A stretch of DNA of 64,000 bases. Source: Phorcus lineatus (lineage: Eukaryota > Mollusca > Gastropoda > Trochida > Trochidae). Below the pieces are notes generated by a model, which had not been told where the DNA came from, searched no databases, and saw only the letters and a program-made list of their open reading frames with translations. This document shows, in pieces, positions 32,315 to 43,300 of the stretch (the first letter of the stretch is position 1; the number at the start of each line of letters is the position of its first letter). The stretch is taken from contig OV121084.1 in NCBI GenBank assembly GCA_921293015.1, positions 22,696,960 to 22,760,959 on the forward strand. Direction: 5' to 3'. The position numbers and the translations under genes are program-made.

Positions 32315-33826
32315 CACGATTCTTGTGTACAAAATTCAGCCAAAACTAGCGACTCAATTACAACCAAACTTTACAATCTAATAGCCCTTACAAAGACCTC
32401 GCGACACGAAGCTTTTCAGCCAATTCGGACATTGCATTAAAGGCTCAGTACCACTCAAACTTTTCAAAATTAACATTGGAAATTTTTTCAAAATGCACTT
32501 AGAGACTTGGAACTTTTTTTAAACGATGCGCAATAACATTTCAAGCAAAAAAGTAAATCATGGCAAATTCGTAGCATGAATACTTTCGCCGCCATATTGC
32601 TTTTTTGGACTTTTTGAAATTTCCGGACCCCATGCATCTTTGAAATGTATCACCTCTGAAGATACTTGCGTCTAAGAGCTGAAAATCTCCAAGAATGTAG
32701 CTGAGACATTGGGAATTTCAGGGTGATTCAGATTTTGATGAAAGTCAAATATTTATTTCTCGGCAACCCTTCAAAGTCGGGCGACTTTGCTCGTTTTAGC
32801 ATATTCAAGGGCAGATAACTCAAAAACCTACCCGTCGAATTTCATGAATTTTGCATGACAGTTTGACGTGAACAAGGTCTTTAAGAATCAAGCATAAAAT
32901 CGATCGCGAACAGTCATTTCAGTTCACAAGAGAGAGTCAAAGTTTGCATCATACTATATGTCAATTAAGTGCGTTAGCAAGGGTTAAATTGCAAACAATT
33001 GAAGGAAAACATCAATATTGAAGAACGGTCAAGACGTGTGACATGTCCAAATGCAGGTACATGCGCTCTTGCATGTGTGAAAGGGCAAAAGTTGACAGAA
33101 ATACTCTACATTGCTCTTGTATCAAGATTCGTTACGTGCGTTAGCAAGGGTTAATTTGAAAAGTTGAAGGAAAACTCTCAAGATATGCGACATGGGGCAA
33201 AGTTTGAGAGAAATACTCTTTGATGTCTTATAAACAAGCACGTAATCGACAGTCTACAGAGGGACGAAATCGCTCTTTGGAGCAAAAGTCCGTACGACTG
33301 CACGTATGGTCAACGTGTGCGAGATGACCAAATGCACACAAGTGCGTCAAGTACTGTCAAAATCTGATCAGACAGGCAGAGAAGCGAGCAAAAAAGCCTG
33401 CCTGACTGATCTGAGCTGACTGACTGACATAGTCTTGATTATTCATATATGTAAAGATCATCAACCTATGTACCAGCATTCGGGAACTATATTCCAGTGT
33501 CGGCAAAGCACCTGATCACGTTGAAGGAAAACACTAACCCTTTTTCAACTTTCAAACCTATACTGCCTCCCCTCCACATACCCCTTACATTATGATGCTG
33601 TTGCTTTCTTGCCTCAACTGCCAGCAGGCCGTGTACATCGAGTAAACCTCACTTCCGCTCCTATGTCTCGCTATGTACTGAAAACGTATACAAAACGTCA
33701 TTTTGCTTCAGAATTCGGCTAAATCAACTGCAGTGCACTAAAAATGTCTTCAAAACGCTATCTATACTTGGAAAAGCACTTAGTTTGCCCCCAAGAGCCA
33801 CGGGTGCTCATATTTTGCTGAATCCT
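32234..33826. repeat. Possible foldback-type element bounded by AAGGATTCAGCA ends
   Basis: Starts with the palindrome TAAGGATTCAGCA, GAAA, TGCTGAATCCTTA (32234-32263), followed by an ATT microsatellite (about 32283-32313). Near 33816 TGCTGAATCC recurs, inverted relative to the first arm. An internal inverted pair, CAGACAGGCAG and CTGCCTGACTG, lies near 33370-33405. The phrase GTGCGTTAGCAAGGGTTAA occurs twice (near 32970 and 33138). The limits are tentative and there is no coding content. Confidence 0.4.
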
Positions 33827-34068
33827 GTCATTGTCGTCGCTTGCGACTATATTTATTATTGCAGTTACTCGTCATTATTCCTTTACAAACCTTTCGTATT
33901 TGAAAGAGTGAAAGAGATAGTAAGCCTTGATAAATCCCGTTAAGCATTTTACGACTTTACATGTTTGTTTTTCGCCATAACTTACACAGTCGAACAAACT
34001 TCAACTTAAACTCACAGGTTACATGATAGTACTGACGCTATGTCTTGTTGATTTCTTTTTTTGGTTAA

Positions 34069-34522
34069 AGGGGCACACAAAATGTTGTTGGAGTCAAATA
34101 TGTCAATAAAGTGGTGGTGGTTTATGAAATTCAGCATGCCGATGTTTATCAGTTAAGTATAGCGACAATAAGCACTTTTCAGTCGTAATGTGTGATCAAA
34201 AAACGGACAATGGCGTGCGACATTGAGCAAAACGTTATTTGGAAACTAAATTACAGCAGACAAAAATATAAATATGGGTTTTAAGTGTTTAATACATGTA
34301 AGTGTTGAGTAATGAACATGTTAATGTGACCAAAAAGTTTAAACTTTTAAACATACATATGGCCGTTTCCAAATTTAAAAACAGGAAAACATGTCTCGAT
34401 TTTGGCATTTTAGAGATAAAAATGGATGTTTAGAGAGACGATTAGAACCTCACTAAGGACCCATGATCTTTGAGTTATTATCTGTGTAATATGAAAACTC
34501 ATAAAACATACTCTGTGTCACT
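34069..34522. mobile_element. TTAA-flanked MITE, about 454 bp
   Basis: TTAA (34065-34068) is followed by AGGGGCACACAA. The right end reads CTGTGTCACT before TTAA (34523-34526). Termini AGGGGCACAC and AGTGACACAG are imperfect inverted repeats. Part of its interior (GTATAGCGACAATAA, ATATGGCCGTTT) recurs, diverged, at about 40755-41170 in the same orientation. Confidence 0.5.
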
Positions 34523-34526
34523 TTAA

Positions 34527-35105
34527 AATGACTGTCTGCAAACTTACAAAACATGTCATATTCTAATGTTGATTACTAACACCGACGTTACCAGTAAAGC
34601 GGTTATACATCTGAATCAATTTTTCTACATGAAATCGTAAGGGGAAAAGGAATGTGATTTCTATTTTGTTCCTATCAATACGCAGAAACCATCGACAGTA
34701 AATGGATTATCTCTATGTTGTTTTCTTACATAATTAAATGCATACAAAAATATTTGAATAACATAATACTGCGTACATGTCATTATGACTGAGTTGTTAC
34801 TAAATTATAATACAAATTTATATGTATCTTTAAACACATGGACATAGAATACCGTTATAGTTGAAAACATCATTGATTTATAAAATATTAAATTGTAATT
34901 GTGTATAAGGTTTAAAGCAGAAACTCCGGATTTTACGGTTTAAGGGATTCTTGGAGGATACCTCCTCAGTTTTAAATCAAATTAGGAAATGGTTATTAAA
35001 CGGGTACATGTTATCAATGTCAGATGGTAATTAGATAAGTTTTCTCTAAAAAAAATGTGATTTAATTTACTGTGAAAATCACAAAACCCCCGTGAGCAAC
35101 AAAGG
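34527..35105. other. Unannotated AT-rich sequence left of the Penelope-like element
   Basis: No coding or repeat structure is recognised before the TA microsatellite at about 35107-35144 that borders the Penelope insertion. Confidence 0.35.
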
Positions 35106-35118
35106 TTATATATATAGT

Positions 35119-35144
<26 letters not shown>

Positions 35145-35149
<5 letters not shown>

Positions 35150-35715
35150 AGACAAAAAATGACACATAGCCATCATTACTCCAACATGTTTCATTGATAT
35201 CTTCAGGGAGTCTTACAAAAACAGTTATGACGTTATGATGTCACAATATAATTGACATAACAATGGTATGACGTCACAATATAGCAAGTGGTAGGATGGA
35301 CACAATATGTTATTATTCTTAAGCATTAAGTTGAGGTTTTAACATTTTAATGAAAAAGTCTTCTTTCAACTGACGCATTATTCTATCATTTGTATCCATT
35401 TTGTAGAATGGGAATATTTTGAATTTAATGTCTTTGTCTTTTGCACATGTATCCAAGTGGGCACTAAGTGGTATACAACGTGTCTCAGGACATTTTATTT
35501 GTTGTTTATGGACGCGGACTCTGTCTCTGAGGCACTCAGTTTGTCCAATATATTCACCGGAACACCCTTGACATATAATGACATATATGACATGTTTTGC
35601 TGCACAATCAATATTGGAGCGCACATAAAATCTCTCGTTTCTGTTTATGAATTTTATACTGGAATTTTCAAAAATATATGGACATGTTCCACAATTACCT
35701 CTGTTACATTTAGAA
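35145..35715 (-). repeat. Penelope pseudo-LTR, 3' copy
   Basis: The 571-bp direct repeat has its second copy at 38783-39353. It covers the GIY-YIG coding end, the stop codon and the 3' untranslated part. The untranslated part contains TGACGTCATAC and TGACATCATAACGTCATA phrases (CRE-like TGACGTCA variants) and CTGAAGA...GAAAC, resembling the conserved core of hammerhead ribozymes known from this class. Confidence 0.85.
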
Positions 35716-37706
35716 ACTCTGTACTCTGGAGAGGTAGTGTTTGAGTCAAATCTTGCCTTAGTTAAGCACTGCTTTAAATTTTTACTTTGGCGTTTACTTT
35801 TGATAAAATTAACATTATCAATTATTTTGGACATTTTTTCATCACACATGAGAATAGGTGTGTTTTGTCTAATACTCTGGAACATATCTGGATTGAGTGG
35901 ATTATGTGTTGAGACATATGCAATATCAATTGTTTCAGATTTCTCTTTCTTCCTTACTGTTAAGAGTTCTCTTCTTTTGATGGATTTTGCTTTATTGATT
36001 CCATCCTCAACCAGAAACGGCGGGTATCCTCTTTTATGAAGCAACACTTTTAGTTCTCTGAGTCTGATATCCCTTGTATCTTCATTGGAACAGATCATGC
36101 AAATACGTCTTGACAGGTTGTATGGGATACTTCTCTTTGTATGTGATGGGTGACATGATGAAAAATCCAAGTATTGCTTAGTGTCGGTAGGCTTATAATA
36201 CAAGTCTGTCTCTAAAAGACCGTCTGATATTCTAACAATAGTATCCAAGAAGGGAATTTCATTGTCACTTGTTTCCATAGTAAACACAATGTGTTCGTTC
36301 ATTTTATTCAATGTCTTGTAGAACGTATCTAGTTGGTTATTAGAGAATGGCCATAAAATGAAACAGTCATCTAAATATCGACGCCAATGTTCAATGAAGT
36401 AGTTACAGATTTCACTACCTAAGTTTTCCTGTAACTTGACAATTAATTTGTTCTCAATATATCCTAGCACCAAGGTTGCGTATGTTGGTGCCATTTTTGT
36501 ACCCATAGCCGTACCTTTAATTTGCCTGTAATGTGTACCGTCAAAGAAGAACACATTGTTTGTTAATATGAATTTCACACTTTCAAGAATAAAAGATTTA
36601 GTGAATCTTTCAGACAAAAGCTCTGGGTGCTTGTCAAGCCAGTATTCTATTGCTTCAAGTCCCAGTTCATGAGGAATATTGGAATATAAACTTTTAACAT
36701 CAAATGTGACTAATTTGGTATTATCAGGGATAGTTTCAGGCAGAAAGTTTATGAAATCCATTGTATCTCTGGTATAACTTCTTACTTTAGTAAGATATGG
36801 TTTCAAAAGAATATCTATGAAATTGCTCAAACGATGTGTCCCACAACTAGGACCGGCAATTATTGGTCGTAATTTAAGATCTGTGGGATGTTCACATGTG
36901 ATATACTTTTCCGAAGAGTTAGCACATTTCTCTGTAATATCTTTGCATTTATGAATTTTAGGCAAACCATAAAAGTTGCTTTCTTTACATGGAAAATTTG
37001 TAAGATAGTCAAATTCCTTATTTGTCATTACATCTCCAAAATGTTTGAGAAATTTATTCAATCGTTTTAATGTATAGATATCCTTTGTCTCCTCATAACT
37101 TTCCTTATCATTTAACATTTCTAGGGACATTCTAACATAATTTTCAACATCCATTATTACAACTGCGCCGCCTTTATCTGCTTCTTTGATAATAATACTT
37201 TTATCGTTACACAGATTTTTTAAAGCATCTCTCTCTAAAATAGAAATATTGGTTTTATTCTTATTTCTAAAATATGTGCTAGGAATATGTGATATGGTTT
37301 CTACGTATCTGTCTAAATTAACATTCCTACCTTTTCGGGGAATCCAATTACTTTTGTTTTTAACAATGGAAGTATCCTCAATATTATCTTGATCATAGAA
37401 ATATTCAGTATTGCGCAAATGGCGACTAAATTCACTTATGTCTTTTCTTAATTCTTCAGTGTTTGGCCTATCTGGTGAAGGGGTAAATTTTAAACCTTTG
37501 CTTAAAATGTTTATCTCAATGGATGTTAAATCCCGTTTTGAGAGGTTCACAATTTTTACATCCTCTTCTTCATGTGATGGTTCCTTATCCCCTTCTGGGT
37601 TGAACTTCTTCCCGGCTCTAAAAAACAGTTCTGGTTTTTTGACAATCCGTTTTGGATATGTTTTGGGTCTTGACATGTATCTCGTGCTTGTCCCATTCTT
37701 CGCCAA
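35319..37706 (-). CDS. Penelope ORF2: reverse transcriptase with C-terminal GIY-YIG endonuclease
   Basis: 795 codons, uninterrupted. Conserved Penelope blocks: KEADKGGAVVIM (175-185), FYGLPKIHK (245-253), LRPIIAGPSCGTHRLSNFID (279-298), catalytic TFDVKSLYSNI (D336), QIKGTAMGTKMAPTYA (395-410) and YLDD (444-447). A linker with CNRGNCGTC (667-675) precedes the GIY-YIG nuclease: IYV (707-709), EYIGQT (718-723), RDRVRVH, E782 and N794. The enzyme nicks DNA and copies RNA at the nick. All listed catalytic residues are present, so it could be active. ORF1 overlaps its start by 151 nt in the +1-shifted frame, and a slippery heptamer lies in that overlap. Confidence 0.95.
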   Translation of the reverse strand: MAKNGTSTRYMSRPKTYPKRIVKKPELFFRAGKKFNPEGDKEPSHEEEDVKIVNLSKRDLTSIEINILSKGLKFTPSPDRPNTEELRKDISEFSRHLRNTEYFYDQDNIEDTSIVKNKSNWIPRKGRNVNLDRYVETISHIPSTYFRNKNKTNISILERDALKNLCNDKSIIIKEADKGGAVVIMDVENYVRMSLEMLNDKESYEETKDIYTLKRLNKFLKHFGDVMTNKEFDYLTNFPCKESNFYGLPKIHKCKDITEKCANSSEKYITCEHPTDLKLRPIIAGPSCGTHRLSNFIDILLKPYLTKVRSYTRDTMDFINFLPETIPDNTKLVTFDVKSLYSNIPHELGLEAIEYWLDKHPELLSERFTKSFILESVKFILTNNVFFFDGTHYRQIKGTAMGTKMAPTYATLVLGYIENKLIVKLQENLGSEICNYFIEHWRRYLDDCFILWPFSNNQLDTFYKTLNKMNEHIVFTMETSDNEIPFLDTIVRISDGLLETDLYYKPTDTKQYLDFSSCHPSHTKRSIPYNLSRRICMICSNEDTRDIRLRELKVLLHKRGYPPFLVEDGINKAKSIKRRELLTVRKKEKSETIDIAYVSTHNPLNPDMFQSIRQNTPILMCDEKMSKIIDNVNFIKSKRQSKNLKQCLTKARFDSNTTSPEYRVSKCNRGNCGTCPYIFENSSIKFINRNERFYVRSNIDCAAKHVIYVIICQGCSGEYIGQTECLRDRVRVHKQQIKCPETRCIPLSAHLDTCAKDKDIKFKIFPFYKMDTNDRIMRQLKEDFFIKMLKPQLNA

Positions 37707-38710
37707 GTCTTGTTACCTTGAATCTGTTCAGTTTTCATTCTGTTATTTGGCTGTTTTTTCTCATTCCTTTTATTAACACGGATCCATTTTCCGTTATCTT
37801 CGTTTCTGTGGGTAATTCTCCCATTCTTTGTTCTACTGCCGATGTAGGTGGTTCTTTGAGAATTAGTCATAGAATGGTCTACTTTATCCTGTTTTCTAGG
37901 CGCATTTTTCGTTCTTTTCTTTAGCCATGGATTTCCATTAACAACATTTGCGCTGAAGTCCGCTGCATATTTTTGTAGCCAGGTTAAAGATTTTGACCAC
38001 CGGTGATGGGAATTTTCCTCTTCTTTTGAACACATTGATCCCCACTTATTAAGAAGAGATTCCCTTGTTTTCCCCCGTGAAATGCGACATATTTCCTCTT
38101 TCATGAATCTGTCACACTCTTCAAACTTTATTTGATGTGATTGTGCCCTCATTTTCAAGAGTTCAATTTCTATTTCAACATCTTGAAACGCCCGTTGTTC
38201 CCGTTTCCTCAGTTGTTCACTAGGTTCGGTGGGAATCACTGGAATCTGGAATTTCTCCGGGATGATTTTATCTTCTGATTGAATCCATGAAATTAAAACA
38301 TCTGCATATCCATTGTTACGGAGAGCTTGCCAGTATATTCTTCGGCGTTTTAACATTGTTTCATTCCATTTAGAATTGATGGATTGAAAACACTTCTCAG
38401 CCTCCATGTCATCCGTGTTCACAGATGTTCCTTCCTCAGTGTTATTAACTACACTTGATGGAATGGGGTGATGTTTGATTAGATTTTCAACCTTCTTCTC
38501 CATGACTTTCATTGCCTGAGAAAATATTTCACATACCTCAGATTTGTCTGTACTTGAGGATGTTGAAGGTTTGTCTTTTATCTCTAGTAAATGACTAGAG
38601 ATTGTGTCCAGTTTTTCTGATATCCCATTTAGTTTTTCACAGATGTCCGTCAGCAGTGTGACTGAATGGTCTTCAGAATTCGTTTCTACCGCTTGCTTCC
38701 TTGTAGGCAT
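37556..38710 (-). CDS. Penelope ORF1: coiled-coil protein overlapping ORF2
   Basis: From the ATG at 38710 (MPTRKQAVETNSEDHSVTLL) to a stop at 37556, 384 codons. The frame is open upstream to 38803, but that part lies in the leader and pseudo-LTR, so 38710 is the likelier start. Predicted coiled coils: ICEKLNGISEKLDTISSHLL near the N-terminus and a charged helix around EQLRKREQRAFQDVEIEIEL. The C-terminal quarter is very basic and could bind RNA. Upstream ORFs of unknown role occur in some Penelope-like families. The last 151 nt overlap ORF2, which is in the -1 frame relative to ORF1, so a fusion protein by frameshifting is possible. Confidence 0.75.
   Translation of the reverse strand: MPTRKQAVETNSEDHSVTLLTDICEKLNGISEKLDTISSHLLEIKDKPSTSSSTDKSEVCEIFSQAMKVMEKKVENLIKHHPIPSSVVNNTEEGTSVNTDDMEAEKCFQSINSKWNETMLKRRRIYWQALRNNGYADVLISWIQSEDKIIPEKFQIPVIPTEPSEQLRKREQRAFQDVEIEIELLKMRAQSHQIKFEECDRFMKEEICRISRGKTRESLLNKWGSMCSKEEENSHHRWSKSLTWLQKYAADFSANVVNGNPWLKKRTKNAPRKQDKVDHSMTNSQRTTYIGSRTKNGRITHRNEDNGKWIRVNKRNEKKQPNNRMKTEQIQGNKTWRRMGQARDTCQDPKHIQNGLSKNQNCFLEPGRSSTQKGIRNHHMKKRM
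37634..37640 (-). promoter_or_regulatory. Candidate -1 ribosomal frameshift site A AAA AAC
   Basis: On the minus strand ORF1 codons read TTG TCA AAA AAC CAG, so A AAA AAC has the X XXY YYZ register required in the ORF1 frame. Slippage by -1 gives GTC AAA AAA CCA, the ORF2 frame (IVKKPELFF). It lies within the 151-nt overlap, 78 nt before the ORF1 stop. This heptamer is a well-known efficient eukaryotic slippery sequence. A downstream pseudoknot was not tested. Confidence 0.5.
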
Positions 38711-38782
38711 TGTGTCTTCTTGTATACCGTTAATATATACACAATATTTGAAAAAGAGTTCACAAGTATACAGTATTATATA

Positions 38783-39353
38783 TTCAAAGACAAAAAATGA
38801 CACATAGCCATCATTACTCCAACATGTTTCATTGATATCTTCAGGGAGTCTTACAAAAACAGTTATGACGTTATGATGTCACAATATAATTGACATAACA
38901 ATGGTATGACGTCACAATATAGCAAGTGGTAGGATGGACACAATATGTTATTATTCTTAAGCATTAAGTTGAGGTTTTAACATTTTAATGAAAAAGTCTT
39001 CTTTCAACTGACGCATTATTCTATCATTTGTATCCATTTTGTAGAATGGGAATATTTTGAATTTAATGTCTTTGTCTTTTGCACATGTATCCAAGTGGGC
39101 ACTAAGTGGTATACAACGTGTCTCAGGACATTTTATTTGTTGTTTATGGACGCGGACTCTGTCTCTGAGGCACTCAGTTTGTCCAATATATTCACCGGAA
39201 CACCCTTGACATATAATGACATATATGACATGTTTTGCTGCACAATCAATATTGGAGCGCACATAAAATCTCTCGTTTCTGTTTATGAATTTTATACTGG
39301 AATTTTCAAAAATATATGGACATGTTCCACAATTACCTCTGTTACATTTAGAA
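38783..39353 (-). repeat. Penelope pseudo-LTR, 5' (partial upstream) copy
   Basis: Same sequence as 35145-35715, including the last 101 codons of ORF2 (38957-39262 open to the junction). It ends abruptly at 39353 after CATTTAGAA, where the inverted copy starts. A and G bases shared by both partners at the junction suggest microhomology. As in other Penelope-like elements this part probably supplies the promoter for the full-length unit. Confidence 0.85.
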
Positions 39354-40300
39354 GTGTTGCTTCATAAAAGAGGATACCCGCCGTTTCTGGTTGAGGATGG
39401 AATCAATAAAGCAAAATCCATCAAAAGAAGAGAACTCTTAACAGTAAGGAAGAAAGAGAAATCTGAAACAATTGATATTGCATATGTCTCAACACATAAT
39501 CCACTCAATCCAGATATGTTCCAGAGTATTAGACAAAACACACCTATTCTCATGTGTGATGAAAAAATGTCCAAAATAATTGATAATGTTAATTTTATCA
39601 AAAGTAAACGCCAAAGTAAAAATTTAAAGCAGTGCTTAACTAAGGCAAGATTTGACTCAAACACTACCTCTCCAGAGTACAGAGTTTCTAAATGTAACAG
39701 AGGTAATTGTGGAACATGTCCATATATTTTTGAAAATTCCAGTATAAAATTCATAAACAGAAACGAGAGATTTTATGTGCGCTCCAATATTGATTGTGCA
39801 GCAAAACATGTCATATATGTCATTATATGTCAAGGGTGTTCCGGTGAATATATTGGACAAACTGAGTGCCTCAGAGACAGAGTCCGCGTCCATAAACAAC
39901 AAATAAAATGTCCTGAGACACGTTGTATACCACTTAGTGCCCACTTGGATACATGTGCAAAAGACAAAGACATTAAATTCAAAATATTCCCATTCTACAA
40001 AATGGATACAAATGATAGAATAATGCGTCAGTTGAAAGAAGACTTTTTCATTAAAATGTTAAAACCTCAACTTAATGCTTAAGAATAATAACATATTGTG
40101 TCCATCCTACCACTTGCTATATTGTGACGTCATACCATTGTTATGTCAATTATATTGTGACATCATAACGTCATAACTGTTTTTGTAAGACTCCCTGAAG
40201 ATATCAATGAAACATGTTGGAGTAATGATGGCTATGTGTCATTTTTTGTCTTTGAATATATAATACTGTATACTTGTGAACTCTTTTTCAAATATTGTGT
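39354..40300 (+). mobile_element. Inverted partial Penelope copy
   Basis: Reads in the plus direction VLLHKRGYPPFLVEDG through to the ORF2 stop at 40082, identical to residues 554-795 of the full copy. It then runs through the 3' untranslated region to about 40255 and about 45 bp that match the 5' leader (complement of about 38738-38782). Presence of leader sequence after the 3' end shows that the template was itself a tandem. It encodes an intact GIY-YIG domain but no RT and is not a separate gene. Confidence 0.85.
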
Positions 40301-40333
40301 ATATATATATATATATATATATAGTTATATATC

Positions 40334-40361
<28 letters not shown>

Positions 40362-40364
<3 letters not shown>

Positions 40365-43300
40365 TTATTTATTTATTTATTAGAGCATTAGGTTATTAAG
40401 ATTACATTTCAGACTGATTGCAGGCGTTATGTTAAACTTACTTAACTAATTTTCAAAATTCATTAAATACTGGACTCTCTTCACGGCTCAACGCCTTGTC
40501 ACTCACAGGGCCACACTCGCAGGCGGTGTCGAACCATGCAGAAGCTGCTGGCCAATTAACACCACTCAGGCTGTGGGAATGAGGAACGAACGGAAATTGT
40601 CTAGCAATGTCAAGAACTAAAAAGTCTTCATCGTTTTATTGTTTCTTAAAGGTCAAATAGGAAATGAAGGTGAACGATAAGGATCATTTGTTTCATTCAG
40701 TTTTGTATCTCTCTGTTTGGTATAGTTCCATATGCAGAACTGTAAAACGCAGAACAGTCAGAGAGTCAAATATGCCAAACTTCATATATAGTGTTATTTT
40801 ATCAAGAAGGGATGGTTGTTTAAAACAATTAGCATCTTAGTGCTTATGAGTTCAGTATAGTGACAATAAAACAGGTTAAAGTCTCGATTAGTGATCGAAA
40901 ACCGGACAGTGACGCGCGTCAATGATTCAAACGTAATTTTTAAAACCTATTTACATCAAACACAAATGTAAATATTAATTGGCAGGATTAATTAGGACTT
41001 TTAACTAGTACACATGTAAAATGTATGCAGAATTTCGAAGTCATAATATTAATATGGCCGTTTTTCATGTATCAATGAAAACATAAAAATAGCAAAATTT
41101 GGGAATTTGGGAGATTTACTGCATTTATAGAATATAAACACCCCAAATATGACGTACTAAAAACAGCAATATATTGTTCGCTATTTAGACTAGTTTGATC
41201 ATTTATAAAAGTTTACATATAAATATATAGTTTTCATACTAAACATCAATTGTTTTATCCAAATGTATGTTGTTCCAATCCGTTACTACTCAGTATTACT
41301 AACAAACATGTACAGCATGGAGGAAATCTGATATACCGTCTCTCAAGAAAAGTTTATGAAGCAAACACACTTCTGGAATAAAAATATATTTATACCATAC
41401 CATGGAGGATGAAACCATTCAACATTATTTTGATCGAATCTTGAATATGTTGTCAGTGTTTTACTACTCCGTATATAAACATACACCTTGGAGAATTACT
41501 GTGAAGCTCTACTCACTGGGTGAGTGGACAGCAGTATGGCTCTTTGAATTATGTTGTCAAATAATACGACGCGACAAGTGTGAGCGTACCTTCATCTTCC
41601 ACAAATTAGAAAATACTTCCTAAGATTATCCGTAGAAGACATGATCATAATTTGTTTGTAATTTAATTGAGCCGATAAATTGAACAAATTAGTAAAGGTG
41701 TTTCAACAGTCTGAATAAAGATCGAGTATACTAGTGTCACGCCCAAGGCATTGTAGTCGCACATGTAGTAAGCGCGCACACTATAAACAAAGATGACGGC
41801 GAGGGAAAAGAAAAGCTTAAGACTAACTACAACGGCGACAAGTTGAACGACGACAATTGCTTAGATAAAACTGCGAATACTTTCATGACTGAATTAAACG
41901 TCAAAACCGCATGCTTGCTTACACCTAGAAAACCCTTTTTTCTCAACATTCCGATATGTCATTATGTACGTGTAAGCGTTGCCTTCATATTTTCATGTAG
42001 AGACAGAGAACTAACTCTCACAATCTTTTCATTTTATAAAGAGCAAACAGAGGTTATTTGCATAAGTCAATCCCCCTACAAACAATTCAATTATAATATC
42101 TAAGTCTTTGAATAAACGAGGGTATTTTTGATTTGCATATTTACTTCAAATATGTCCTATATTAAACCAACAAGAATGTTTTTCTTTGTTTTTTTGTGTG
42201 TCATTCACCTAATTGTTTCGTAACGCTTTTGATTATTATTTGCACTAATGTTAAGTTTACAGATTGAATATCACGAACTGAGAGAAGAAACGTAATTTGC
42301 TAATTCCTTTTGCATATATTTTAAGGTGTCTTGGTACGCAAGAAAGGAAAATCCGCGTAACGACACCACAATTCCATAGCGCGAATGATTGGGTGTCTTT
42401 AGAACATACTCGTAACCGTGATCTCTATACCATGCGTGCACCCCTCAATTAAGATCTCCAAGGGTGGAAAATGTTGAGAGTCGTACGCGTATTTTCATAC
42501 ATGAAACATGTAAAATATAGGACAGGGAACTTATATTCCGTAGACAACTTTCAAATGATCACATATTTCTTCATACAGGGTAATCATTCCAAAATTTGTA
42601 TTTGTGACACCAATAGGGCACACTCCTCTCAAATAAAAGTCCTGTTTTCGCCCATGGACTATATGCTCAGCAGGTTTGATAAGAGTGGTTTCCAAATACA
42701 GGCAAACAAATATGTCAAGGATGGGACTAAAGAAACAAGTTGATCCCGTTTATGCATTTTATAAGTATACCGAGTTACTGAACAATAGGGATAAGAAATA
42801 GAAAATGCGTTGTGTTTCGATAACATCTAATACAAATTGCTTATTTTGTATATAAACATCCTGCTATTTATGATCAGAGGAATAATGTTTGATCTTTAGG
42901 CACCAGCTCCTATAATGCAACGCATTGAACATTTAGCACATAAAGAAAGAAGAGTAATAACATCGAAGAATAGCGACGCTTTATAAAACTAATAATGCTA
43001 TCTATATACTAATATCTAATAATTATGCTAACAGAGAGAAACGTTCTTTATCGTTTTGATTTGTAATGTTCCCTTAGTACGCGGGATAAAATAATCATAA
43101 TTTATTCACATGAAATTCAAAGTAGAAACCGAAACGTATTTATCATTTTGATGGAAACATGTCAAGTATGCAAGAACGAAGCTTTACCAATCCAGCTTTT
43201 AAACTTTTTCTCTCAAAAAATATTTGAATGCTGGTCTGGACCCAGGTTTGGACCTCACAACACAGAATGCATAATACAACATCCTCTCAAATTTCGTTTT

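Larger units (their letters stand above)
35145..40300 (-). mobile_element. Penelope-like element with direct and inverted partial copies
   Basis: A full-length unit (35145-38782) is preceded, in its own direction, by a partial head-to-tail copy (38783-39353, matching 35145-35715 at a constant offset of 3638). That is in turn joined to an inverted partial copy (39354-about 40300, reverse complement of about 36046-35145 plus about 45 bp of 5' leader). This layout of pseudo-LTRs and an inverted piece is characteristic of Penelope-like elements. The compared coding parts of all three copies translate identically, so the insertion is young. TA microsatellites (35107-35144 and 40301-40361) border both sides, in line with insertion into an AT repeat. 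Confidence 0.9.

Noticed and set aside
35457..36039. Plus-strand open frames of 95 and 130 codons opposite the Penelope ORF2
   Set aside because: They are antisense shadows of the RT/GIY-YIG gene and recur wherever that sequence is repeated; they show no domain.
39285..40082. A 265-codon plus-strand ORF as an independent endonuclease gene
   Set aside because: From 39354 it is identical to the C-terminus of the Penelope ORF2 in the inverted partial copy, and its first residues come from the antisense of the neighbouring copy.
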